Assembly: GCA_003646745.1 (NCBI GenBank)
Contig: QMLM01000016.1
Span: 1 to 14,705 of the forward strand
DNA from: Deltaproteobacteria bacterium
GTDB taxonomy: Bacteria > Desulfobacterota > B13-G15 > RBG-16-54-18
Direction: 5' to 3'
DNA length: 14,705 nucleotides
Below, in pieces: positions 1 through 7,038 of this stretch. Under the pieces are notes generated by a model. It saw nothing but the letters and a program-made list of their open reading frames with translations. It was not told the origin of the DNA and made no database searches. The position numbers were made by a program, and so were the translations under genes. Position 1 is the stretch's first letter; each line of letters begins with the position of its first letter.

Positions 1-932
1 CAGCAGAAGGCATTCTCCCTGCTGTGACCCATCTCAACCAGCTCTACCCCAGGAATGGAGCTCAGGATCTCCCGTGGGGCCTCGTACTCCCCATTATGTC
101 TTCCTAAGTAGCAGGGGTCATGATAGGTTATCTTCGCCTTATACTCAGATAACGTTATCCTTTGGGAGCGGATCAAGGGGATCAACATCTGTGTATAATG
201 ATAAACTTCGAATTCTCCCCCCAGCTCTGGATAATCTTGTCTGAAGGCATTGAAGGCATGAGGATCCAAAGTGATGATCTTCTTCACACCAAGCTCCTTA
301 AACAGAGCGATGTTCTGTTCCGCCAGAAACTGAAACAAACCTGCCTCGCCAAGAACCCTAACCTCGTTCCCATCGCAAACCTCTCTGTTGCCTAGAATTC
401 CAAAGGATACCCCAGCTTGAACAAGAAGGTTCCCCACGGCCCTGGCAATCTTTTTCCCTCTCTCATCATAGGAGCCGACACAGCCTATATAGAGGAGATA
501 CTCATGGCCGTCATAGGTCTCAATAGGGGTATCATCCGCCCACCTCCCCCTTTCATTAGCTGGCTCTTTGTATGGATTGCCGTTAATATAGATGTTTTTC
601 AGGAAATCCCTTACCACAGGTGGTATTACCCCTCTATTTACCATCTCTTCTCTGGCTGCGATGAAAATGTTGACTAGATCCTCACTAAAGGTGAATACAC
701 AATGCTCAACGCAATTGGCGCACGTAGCGCATGAGAACAAGATCTCTTGAAAATGCCCGCTGTTTTCTATCTCATTGTTCAGCCATGCCCTAATTAACCA
801 CATCCTCCCTCCGGGGGCATAGGTCTCGAACCCAAATTTATAATATGATGGACAGTTAAAATCATAATAATCACCGGTAAATTTGCAGTAACCGCAACGA
901 AAACACCGATGCACAACTTCCTCATATCTCAT
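1..932 (-). CDS. Ferredoxin/CCG-domain (Fe-S) oxidoreductase, GlcF/HdrD-like, partial (C-terminus beyond window)
   Basis: I translated this by hand: the frame is open from ATG at 932 to the window edge (310 codons plus two bases), so the C-terminus is missing. The N-terminus has two 4Fe-4S motifs, C10/C13/C16 with C27-Pro, and C68/C71/C74/C78. Two cysteine-rich CCG domains of the HdrB/HdrD/GlcF type follow. The second contains YHDPCYLGRHNG and reaches an FCC at the very edge, the start of a normal CCG motif. The first looks degenerate: the expected CCG reads CDG (EVCDGNEVR) and the expected CPHC reads DPHA. The ATG directly abuts the TAA of the GlcD-type gene, so the two are almost certainly co-transcribed. 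Such proteins pass electrons between a flavoprotein and other carriers; the actual partner is unknown. There is no signal peptide or membrane segment, so it is probably cytoplasmic. Confidence 0.88.
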   Translation of the reverse strand, partial: MRYEEVVHRCFRCGYCKFTGDYYDFNCPSYYKFGFETYAPGGRMWLIRAWLNNEIENSGHFQEILFSCATCANCVEHCVFTFSEDLVNIFIAAREEMVNRGVIPPVVRDFLKNIYINGNPYKEPANERGRWADDTPIETYDGHEYLLYIGCVGSYDERGKKIARAVGNLLVQAGVSFGILGNREVCDGNEVRVLGEAGLFQFLAEQNIALFKELGVKKIITLDPHAFNAFRQDYPELGGEFEVYHYTQMLIPLIRSQRITLSEYKAKITYHDPCYLGRHNGEYEAPREILSSIPGVELVEMGHSRENAFC

Positions 933-2315
933 TTATGTAACCTCCCAATTGCCAGGGTTCATAATCCCATTAGGATCCAGGTTTCTCTTAATCATCTTCA
1001 TAAGATTCAGCGTAGTGGGATCCATCCGCTCAATGGCCAACCTTTGCTCATCTATGGTTGGCTTCCAAAAAACACCACCGATCTCCAAAACATATTCACT
1101 TACCTCCTGCAGTGCCTCCCTCACTCTTGCCATCATATCAGGGTCTGCCCGATTGAACGTAAAGGAAAAACCAAACATCATACAGTGACCTCTGCCGATA
1201 ATCCTAGCCATGGCGGAGTACGCAAGATCATACTTTGAGGCCAACTCCACCAATTTTCTGCTGCAGTCCGGATATCGTTCAACCAACAGAATTGGACCAG
1301 AATATTCAAATCCACCTCCTTTTTTTACATCCGCAAATCTACTGACACTCCTTTGGGGCATCTCCAGAAGTGTAGACTTCAAGGCCGGAGGAATCGACAT
1401 AAACCCACCATCTTTGCTCTTTATAAACCCGTCTAGTGCACCCCAGATCATCTTTCGTTTAAACTCAAGTTCATCATCGGTATCACCGGTTATAAATATG
1501 GTTATATGGTGGTTATCCTTAAATATCATAGGCAGTGGCTGGGCAAAGATGTTTATATCCTCTGCCATCTCGGTATGGGTAAGTTCGTATACTATATCGG
1601 GAACAAGGTCTTCTCTATCCGTAATAAATATTTCTACATCTCTCATCTTCTTTTTAGGGTAAAGCTTGAGCGCTACTTTGGTAATAATACCGGTTGCCCC
1701 GAACCACCCCAGAAATAATCCAGATAGATCTGGAAGGGGCGCCCCCTTCGAAAACCATCCTGGAACCAGGGAGCATGAACCTATCTTGCAGATCTGACCG
1801 GATGGTAAGACGACTTCCAATCCGGCAACCATGTCGGAATTGAAGCCATACTGCTGTGTAAGCCTGCCCTGGCCGTGTATCATTATGTTAGCCGCAATTG
1901 TCGCTGCTGCAGGGGCATCGGGTATACTATGCCGCAATCTCGGATAGTTTTTCTCTAGATACGCCTTCAATGCGCCCTGCGAGGTCCCTCCCTCAACTAT
2001 TACATATCGTGCCTTTTCATTGACCTCGATGATTTTGTTCATCCTCTTCATGTCGATCACTATCCCCCCCTTAAGGGGAATAACCAGACCTGTCAAAGAC
2101 ATACCTGCCCCCATAGGGACGACTGGTATCCTCTGCTGGTTTGCAAGCCTCACTATCTTTTGGATCTGCTGCGTTGTCTTGGGTATCACTACATAATTTG
2201 GTTTATGGGGAGGCATCAAGCCAGGATCTCGGGCGTAGAAATAAATCTCCTCAGGCCGATCGGAAACATAACGTTCTCCCACTATCTCAGCAAGTAAAAG
2301 GGCGATATCCTTCAT
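933..2315 (-). CDS. FAD-linked oxidoreductase, GlcD / D-lactate dehydrogenase type (VAO family)
   Basis: 460 residues, a normal length for GlcD-type flavoproteins. The N-terminal half is an FAD-binding type 4 fold: PNYVVIPKTTQQIQKIV, then the pyrophosphate-binding stretch VPMGAGMSLTGLV, and DAPAAATIAANIMIHGQG with YGFNSDMVAGLEVV. A C-terminal FAD-oxidase domain ends with the typical DPNGIMNPGNW. Family members oxidise 2-hydroxy acids (glycolate, D-lactate, D-2-hydroxyglutarate) and pass electrons to Fe-S partners. It sits between two ferredoxin/CCG proteins, with 1 base before it and none after, which suggests one soluble complex. No ETF subunits are present here, so an electron-confurcating lactate dehydrogenase cannot be claimed. 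The substrate is not predictable from the sequence. Confidence 0.9.
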   Translation of the reverse strand: MKDIALLLAEIVGERYVSDRPEEIYFYARDPGLMPPHKPNYVVIPKTTQQIQKIVRLANQQRIPVVPMGAGMSLTGLVIPLKGGIVIDMKRMNKIIEVNEKARYVIVEGGTSQGALKAYLEKNYPRLRHSIPDAPAAATIAANIMIHGQGRLTQQYGFNSDMVAGLEVVLPSGQICKIGSCSLVPGWFSKGAPLPDLSGLFLGWFGATGIITKVALKLYPKKKMRDVEIFITDREDLVPDIVYELTHTEMAEDINIFAQPLPMIFKDNHHITIFITGDTDDELEFKRKMIWGALDGFIKSKDGGFMSIPPALKSTLLEMPQRSVSRFADVKKGGGFEYSGPILLVERYPDCSRKLVELASKYDLAYSAMARIIGRGHCMMFGFSFTFNRADPDMMARVREALQEVSEYVLEIGGVFWKPTIDEQRLAIERMDPTTLNLMKMIKRNLDPNGIMNPGNWEVT

Positions 2316-2316
2316 A

Positions 2317-3348
2317 TCATGATACCTCCATCACAGGGTTTTCGCCTATGGCCATCCTGCAGAGGTCAATTATGTGGATCGGCTTTATCCCTCTTCTGGC
2401 GACCTTTTCTGCTAAGGTATTCTGACATGCCGGGCAGTTAAATACACAATACTCCGCACCATGCTCCACCATGTCATCTATGTTCCTCTTCTGTACGTCA
2501 TCTTTTAGCTCATAGCCAAAGGCCATGCCAAAGATCCCCCCGCAGCACAGGGCATTTTCATCCTGATATGTTCTGTCAACTAGATCAACACCTATGAACT
2601 CCATTATATCTTTGACGAAATGATGTTTGTCAGGACAGAGTCGGGAGGAACACGGCCTCTGGTAGGCCACCTTTATATTTAAAGGCCGTATCTCATCACT
2701 TAACGCCTTTAACCTGCTATACAAATATTCAAAGTAATGAATGGGCCTAAAGGGGACCTCTATCCCATATGCCGGTGCCAGGTGGGCAAATGAACCATAA
2801 CACTCATCATGCATACACACAACCTCCTGGGCCCCCAGTTTGCGAAAATTATCTATTACCATAGGTAGCCTCTTCTTTATTATCGAGGTATTGGCAAAAT
2901 GTATATAAACAACATTACAGAAGAATTCCTGGCCGAAGACAAATGAGGGCATAACATCTTCAAAGAGCCTCCCCTCGACCAACTGCAAAAATTCAGGCAT
3001 AAAACCAAAAGATAATACCCTTTCTTTAACCTCTCCCAGCTTATATTTCCCCCGTGGTTCTCCTATATTGATCCACTGTTTGGTAATGGCTCTGGGCGAG
3101 GTAAGTATGCCCTTTTCCTCTCGCCGCTCAGTAATTAGATAAAAAGGATGGTTGCCTCTTTTACAATATTCCTCGCATCCGTAACATGTCACACAATCTT
3201 GCAAGACGAAAGAGTCCTCTCCTTCGATTATCTTCATCATCTCCTGCTTCGCCTCATCAATGCCCAGATTCAGGTACTGACACTTAACGAGACAGGCACA
3301 AGTTGGACAAGTTTTACAAAGATTTTCATCAAACTTGAGCGTATACAT
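2317..3348 (-). CDS. Two-[4Fe-4S] ferredoxin plus CCG-domain oxidoreductase (HdrB/HdrD/GlcF-like)
   Basis: 343 residues. Two N-terminal cluster motifs are seen: C11/C14/C17(or C19)/C23 and C52/C55/C58/C62. The C-terminal half holds a good CCG domain: RPC at 233, CCGG at 268-271 and NCPAC with C305 and C308. This is the ligand pattern that in HdrB-type proteins can hold a noncubane 4Fe-4S cluster or serve as an interaction site. The preceding half, where a first CCG domain is expected, keeps only C178 and C183 (VVCMHDECYG) and has no CCG, so the first site appears lost. It is the first gene of the GlcD unit and lies one base upstream of the GlcD gene. The ATG has a strong purine-rich Shine-Dalgarno (AAGGGGGGAG) just upstream. 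Likely role: electron transfer to or from the flavoprotein; the partner is unknown. Confidence 0.87.
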   Translation of the reverse strand: MYTLKFDENLCKTCPTCACLVKCQYLNLGIDEAKQEMMKIIEGEDSFVLQDCVTCYGCEEYCKRGNHPFYLITERREEKGILTSPRAITKQWINIGEPRGKYKLGEVKERVLSFGFMPEFLQLVEGRLFEDVMPSFVFGQEFFCNVVYIHFANTSIIKKRLPMVIDNFRKLGAQEVVCMHDECYGSFAHLAPAYGIEVPFRPIHYFEYLYSRLKALSDEIRPLNIKVAYQRPCSSRLCPDKHHFVKDIMEFIGVDLVDRTYQDENALCCGGIFGMAFGYELKDDVQKRNIDDMVEHGAEYCVFNCPACQNTLAEKVARRGIKPIHIIDLCRMAIGENPVMEVS

Positions 3349-3350
3349 GG

Positions 3351-3358
3351 CTCCCCCC
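3351..3358 (-). promoter_or_regulatory. Shine-Dalgarno of the ferredoxin/CCG gene
   Basis: On the minus strand the bases before the ATG at 3348 read AAGGGGGGAGCC, a purine-rich stretch a few bases from the start. It supports this start and independent translation of the first gene of the GlcD-type unit. Confidence 0.6.
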
Positions 3359-3448
3359 TTTCAGGAAGACCTAATACCTTCTCGCCCATCCTCCAATAAT
3401 TGTAATCCAGAAATTTTGGAAACCTGTTGTTGAGGGCAAGAATATATA

Positions 3449-3460
3449 AAAGGCGCCTTT
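3449..3460. repeat. 12-bp perfect palindrome AAAGGCGCCTTT
   Basis: Perfect inverted repeat with no spacer in the intergenic region upstream of the ferredoxin/CCG gene. It is followed by AT-rich sequence on both sides. It could be an operator for a dimeric regulator. As a terminator it would be weak, since the hairpin could only form by opening the central GCGC. Function is not established. Confidence 0.35.
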
Positions 3461-3483
3461 ATTTATGTTATAGAATGTATGGT

Positions 3484-3521
3484 AAAAAACTGACCTTTAG
3501 GGATCCCTGATAGAGCTATCA
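3484..3521 (-). terminator. Weak candidate terminator after the hybrid kinase
   Basis: On the minus strand, starting at the kinase stop codon, there is TGATAG-AG-CTATCA (3508-3521), the 10-bp palindrome AGGGATCCCT (3499-3508) and, ten bases later, a run of six T (3484-3489). The hairpins have very short loops and are not directly followed by the T run, so this is only a possible intrinsic terminator. Its position between two gene groups is the main support. Confidence 0.28.
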
Positions 3522-4997
3522 AGTCTGCCTGGGCAAAAGGACGCAGAAGCTGGTCCCCTTACCTTCTTCACTCTCTACTGAGATGGAGCCAAGATGGGCT
3601 TCGACAATGCTTTTGACGATGGACAAACCTAACCCTGTTCCCACAATCCCCCGGGTCTTCTCCGACTTGACCCGATAGAATTTATCAAAGATCCTTGGCA
3701 GGTCTTCTTTAGGGATACCGATACCGGTGTCCGACACCACGGTCTTAACGTAGTCACCCTCAGGGCTCATCTCCACCTTTACTTCTCCGCCGCTAGGGGT
3801 ATATTTTATGGCATTGCCCACCAAATTGGTGAACACCCCTTCTAGATTGTCCCTATCCCCCAAAACAGGGGGAAGGGGAGAAGTGATCTTAAACTGTAGG
3901 GCGACCCCTTTAGCCTGGGCCTCTGCCTCCATTAGTTCCATTACCTTCTCGACTATCTCTTCCACCTGCAGGGGTTCCTTGCGCTGCAAGGCCATGCCGG
4001 CGTCTATCTTGGACATCTCCAGCAGATCACCGATGAGTTCAAGCAGCCCCCTGGAGCGCTCTTTGGCCCTGCTCAGCAGGTGTCTTTGTTTTTCGGTTAC
4101 CTCTCCAGCCAGGCCTTCTAGAATCAAACTTATGTTCTGCTCGATGGCCGAGACAGGGGAACGGAGCTCGTGTGAGACCATAGCGATAAACTCCCCTTTC
4201 ATGCGGTCAAGTTCTAGCAAGTATGTCATATCTTCTAAAACCGTAACCGTCCCCAACACCTCACCATCTTCACTCTTGACCGCTGCAGTATGGGCCCTGA
4301 TGAGAGAATCTCCAATCTGAAGTTCCTGGGAAATAGTAGCCACCTCTGGGTTTTCCGGTTTTAGTACCCCTTGCACCGCCTCAATGAGCTTTTCATCCCC
4401 TACGGCCTCGTACAAGGGCTTCTCCAGACATGTATCGGCCCTAATCCCCAACATCCTACCTGCTGCGGGATTGGTGAGTACGACCTTCCCCTCCCTATCG
4501 GTAACCAAGACTCCATCGGCCATGCAGTTGATTATGGTCCTTACCTTGCTCTTCTCCGTGGCCACATCCTTAAGGCTACGCGCTGCCTGCGCCTTGAGTC
4601 TCTCGGCCTCCCGCTCCAGTTTCCTCTTCTCTAAGGCCCGGTTGACCACCAAACGGAGTTGATCTGGGGTGAAGGGCTTGGGGATAAAGTCATAAGCCCC
4701 CTTCTTCATGGCCTCAACGGCGGAGTCAACGGTGGCATATCCCGTTATCACCACAATGGGCAGAGACGGTTCTAAGGCCAAGGCATGCTCCAGCACATCC
4801 ATCCCGCTCATCCCCGGCATCTTTAGATCCAGCAGCACCACTTCAATCTCCTGAGGGTCCTTCTGGATGGCCTTTACTCCCTCCTCTCCATTGGCCGCCG
4901 TGATAACCTCACACCCCTCTTTGCCCAGGATCCGGCGACAACCATCGCGTATCACTGCCTCGTCATCGATTACTAGGATCTTGCCTACCTCACCCAC
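3519..4997 (-). CDS. Hybrid sensor histidine kinase, REC-PAS-HisKA-HATPase_c
   Basis: 492 residues, all cytoplasmic (no membrane segment). An N-terminal NtrC-like receiver (about 5-120) has the acidic pair D11/D12, phospho-acceptor D57 in LLDLKMPG and K107 in IPKPF. A charged, probably coiled-coil linker (about 123-150) leads to a PAS domain (about 153-255). HisKA follows with H276 in MVSHELRSP, then an HATPase with N (LVGNAIKYT), G1 (DTGIGIP), F and G2 (GTGLGLS) boxes. The start codon is GTG, preceded by GGAAGGTG. The receiver is at the input end, so this kinase is probably controlled by phosphorylation from another kinase rather than by a ligand alone. It lies 42 bases after the stand-alone receiver gene, a natural partner. 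No DNA-binding output domain is encoded in the window. Confidence 0.92.
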   Translation of the reverse strand: MGEVGKILVIDDEAVIRDGCRRILGKEGCEVITAANGEEGVKAIQKDPQEIEVVLLDLKMPGMSGMDVLEHALALEPSLPIVVITGYATVDSAVEAMKKGAYDFIPKPFTPDQLRLVVNRALEKRKLEREAERLKAQAARSLKDVATEKSKVRTIINCMADGVLVTDREGKVVLTNPAAGRMLGIRADTCLEKPLYEAVGDEKLIEAVQGVLKPENPEVATISQELQIGDSLIRAHTAAVKSEDGEVLGTVTVLEDMTYLLELDRMKGEFIAMVSHELRSPVSAIEQNISLILEGLAGEVTEKQRHLLSRAKERSRGLLELIGDLLEMSKIDAGMALQRKEPLQVEEIVEKVMELMEAEAQAKGVALQFKITSPLPPVLGDRDNLEGVFTNLVGNAIKYTPSGGEVKVEMSPEGDYVKTVVSDTGIGIPKEDLPRIFDKFYRVKSEKTRGIVGTGLGLSIVKSIVEAHLGSISVESEEGKGTSFCVLLPRQT

Positions 4998-5039
4998 GGC
5001 GCACCTTCCACGCTGTCTGTATAGTTAAATCTTTCATGG

Positions 5040-5423
5040 CTATTTTGACAGGAGGGTCTCTATCCTCCTCACTAGCTCTTCAGGCTCCACCGGTTTATCG
5101 ACATAGTCATCCGCCTCCGTCTCCATCCCCATCTGTTGGGTATATCTGGTAACGGATAACTTGGAGACCACGGCGGTGAGCAACAGGATAGGTATAGAGC
5201 GATACTTGGGATCGGCCTTTAACTCCTTGCAAACCACATATCCATCCTTGTCCGGCATCATCACATCGAGAACAATTAGATCTGGACTTTCCGTCTTTGC
5301 CTTCTCCAAACCCTCAACCCCTCCATAGGCTGCAGCCACTTCATAGCCCTTGCTCTCCAAGATGGTAGAGACAGCCTCCACCAGATCAGGGTCATCATCC
5401 ACTATTAAGATCTTCTTCGCCAT
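5040..5423 (-). CDS. Stand-alone CheY-like response regulator receiver
   Basis: 127 residues, a single receiver domain: acidic cluster D9-D11 in ILIVDDDPD, phospho-acceptor D53 in LIVLDVMMPD, and the conserved lysine in DYVDKPVEP. It has no output domain, so it acts through protein contact or as a phosphorelay intermediate. I place the start at the ATG at 5423 because a perfect AGGAGGG lies six bases before it and the protein then begins right at the receiver fold. A longer reading from 5510 would overlap the end of metF and add a low-complexity tail. It follows metF by 23 bases and precedes the hybrid kinase by 42 bases, so it likely shares the Hdr-Met transcript. Confidence 0.92.
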   Translation of the reverse strand: MAKKILIVDDDPDLVEAVSTILESKGYEVAAAYGGVEGLEKAKTESPDLIVLDVMMPDKDGYVVCKELKADPKYRSIPILLLTAVVSKLSVTRYTQQMGMETEADDYVDKPVEPEELVRRIETLLSK

Positions 5424-5429
5424 ATCTTG

Positions 5430-5436
5430 CCCTCCT
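5430..5436 (-). promoter_or_regulatory. Shine-Dalgarno AGGAGGG deciding the receiver start
   Basis: On the minus strand AGGAGGG stands six bases before the ATG at 5423. It supports that start over the upstream ATG at 5510. Confidence 0.75.
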
Positions 5437-5446
5437 TCTATTTTTT

Positions 5447-6370
5447 TTATATTCTCGGTCTTGGAAGCAGACCAGCTCCTTCCGCTATCTCCCTCACCTT
5501 CTCCTCCCACTCGATAGCCATTATGTGGACACCTCTCACCCCCTCCATCTCCCTTAGCCTTTGAATGGTCTCAATGCAGATCTTTATACCTTCTTCGCCC
5601 TGCTTCTCCTTGGGGACACCCTTAAGTCTTTCTATTATCTCATCGGGCACATCCATCCCTGGGACCATGTTCTTCATATACCTAGCCATCCCGACCGACT
5701 TCATGGGGGTCACCCCCGCCAAGATACATACCTTTTCATGGAGGCCCATGTCGACCACTCGATGCATCCACTCTTCAAACCTCTTCAGATTATATATGCA
5801 TTGAGTTTGAATGAACTGAGCACCTGCTGCTACCTTCTTGGCCAGCCTTAAGGCCCTTATCTCGAAGGGATCAGCGAAGGGGTTTGCTGCTGCTCCGATA
5901 AAGAGCCGGGGGACCTTGGTCAGCTCCTCACCACTAAGAAACTTCCCCTCATCCCTCATCTGCTTCACCGTCATAATTAGCTGGATAGAGTCAATGTCAT
6001 AGACGTTCTTTGCTTGGGGGTGGTCTCCGAAGCGCTGGTGATCGCCAGAGAGGCAAAGGATGTTGTTTATCCCCAGGGCCGCTGCCCCCAAGATGTCGCT
6101 CTGGATGGCGATGCGGTTGCGGTCTCTGGTAACCATCTGGACAATGGGGTCAAAGCCCATCTCTTTAAGGATAAGACAACAAGATAGGCTTGACATCCTG
6201 ACCACAGAGGTCTGACAATCCGTTACGTTTACCGCATCCACCACCCCTTTTAGCAGTTCACCCTTCTTGCGGATTAGGTCTGGATCTGCCCCTCGCGGGG
6301 GGCCACATTCCGAGGTAACAGCAAATTCCCCTTTCTCCAGGACCTTCTCCAGGCGGCTCTCTGTCTTCAT
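5447..6370 (-). CDS. metF: Methylene-tetrahydrofolate reductase, MetF catalytic subunit
   Basis: 307 residues with the TIM-barrel MTHFR signature. TSECGPPRG holds the catalytic-type Glu (E. coli Glu28 region), SGDHQRFGDHP the flavin-linked Asp (Asp120 region), MVTRDRNR follows the family pattern, and the Gln in FIQTQCIYN matches the folate-contacting position (E. coli Gln183). It reduces 5,10-methylene-THF to 5-methyl-THF using FAD, the last folate step of the methyl branch of the Wood-Ljungdahl pathway. Its ATG overlaps the metV stop by four bases, so the two are translationally coupled. In acetogens MetF and MetV form one enzyme. With HdrABC-MvhD upstream, electrons probably arrive through the Hdr complex rather than directly from NAD(P)H; that is inferred from context. 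Confidence 0.93.
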   Translation of the reverse strand: MKTESRLEKVLEKGEFAVTSECGPPRGADPDLIRKKGELLKGVVDAVNVTDCQTSVVRMSSLSCCLILKEMGFDPIVQMVTRDRNRIAIQSDILGAAALGINNILCLSGDHQRFGDHPQAKNVYDIDSIQLIMTVKQMRDEGKFLSGEELTKVPRLFIGAAANPFADPFEIRALRLAKKVAAGAQFIQTQCIYNLKRFEEWMHRVVDMGLHEKVCILAGVTPMKSVGMARYMKNMVPGMDVPDEIIERLKGVPKEKQGEEGIKICIETIQRLREMEGVRGVHIMAIEWEEKVREIAEGAGLLPRPRI

Positions 6371-7038
6371 TGCCTCATATCCTCCCTGACGATCTTCCTG
6401 GGGCCTCCATCTCTGCTGGTCGACCAGTCTTTAATGGGAACGATCTCCATAAATCTGCTCTCAAACTCCCCCAAGGCCTTGAGGCGCTCAATGATGAGCT
6501 GCCAACCACAATCGACCTCCGGGTCTACCTCGCACTTCCCATTGGAAGAACCACCACAAGGTCCATTCAGCAAGCTCTTGGAACAGCGGGTAATGGGGCA
6601 GATCCCCCCGGTGAGGTGCAATACACAGTTGCCGCACCCTTGACACCTCTCACTCCAGACCCCTTGCTCCAACGCTCCTCCCATGAAGGAAGTATTCAGG
6701 CCGGGCAGCGCAGGGATCTCTCTGTAGTGCTCGGCCATAAACTGAACCCCCACTCCGCAGGCAATAGAAAGGATGGCCTGGTAGTCCCCGGCAAATCCTC
6801 TAATTTGCTCCACATATTCCGGGTCACACTGTCGCTCTAAGGTGACCTCCCGAATCTCTATCTCTCTGCCCTGGGTCTTTCTGGCCGTCCTTATAGCAGA
6901 GGCGAGAAACTGAACTTCTTTCTCACCCCCCGCTGCACACACAGCTACGCAACCCTTACAACCCACCAAGAGGATCTTGTCGTACTTATCGATCATCTCC
7001 AAGATCTCCTCTATCGGCTTTGCCTGTGCAACGATCAT
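6367..7038 (-). CDS. metV: MetV, zinc/iron-sulfur partner subunit of methylene-THF reductase
   Basis: 223 residues of the MTHFR C-terminal / MetV family. Cysteine motifs are seen in VGCKGCVAVCAAGG, in ERQCDPEYV, and in a dense C-terminal block: CQGCGNC, GGICPITRCSKS, GPCGG, GKCEV and VDCGW. These fit the 4Fe-4S and zinc sites known for MetV, which relays electrons to the flavin of MetF. The first half (about 15-110) is an alpha/beta region. The gene overlaps the stop of mvhD by four bases (ATGA) and the start of metF by four bases, so it is translationally coupled on both sides. This fits a MetV bridge between MvhD/HdrA and MetF. The role in the complex is inferred from family and order. Confidence 0.92.
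   Translation of the reverse strand: MIVAQAKPIEEILEMIDKYDKILLVGCKGCVAVCAAGGEKEVQFLASAIRTARKTQGREIEIREVTLERQCDPEYVEQIRGFAGDYQAILSIACGVGVQFMAEHYREIPALPGLNTSFMGGALEQGVWSERCQGCGNCVLHLTGGICPITRCSKSLLNGPCGGSSNGKCEVDPEVDCGWQLIIERLKALGEFESRFMEIVPIKDWSTSRDGGPRKIVREDMRQ

Larger units (their letters stand above)
3349..3518 (-). other. 170-bp intergenic region separating the two units
   Basis: This is the only gap over 100 bases in the window. Read on the minus strand it holds, in order: the stop-proximal palindromes at 3499-3521, a T6 run, a TATAAC -10-like hexamer (3467-3472) without a convincing -35, the 12-bp palindrome at 3449-3460, and the purine-rich ribosome-binding site of the next gene. It probably ends the Hdr/Met/kinase transcript and starts the GlcD-type operon, but no single element is strong. 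I see no small ORF or structured RNA here. Confidence 0.5.

Noticed and set aside
3349..3518. CRISPR array, tRNA, riboswitch or insertion sequence in the main gap
   Set aside because: I saw no spaced repeats, cloverleaf, known aptamer core or transposase-like ORF here or elsewhere in the window.
3808..4320. 170-residue plus-strand ORF
   Set aside because: Antisense to the HisKA/HATPase region of a clear kinase; composition is Ser-rich as expected for a complementary frame.
5424..5510. Longer start of the receiver gene at 5510
   Set aside because: It adds a Gly/Ser/Glu-rich tail read from another frame of metF and ignores the perfect AGGAGGG before the ATG at 5423.
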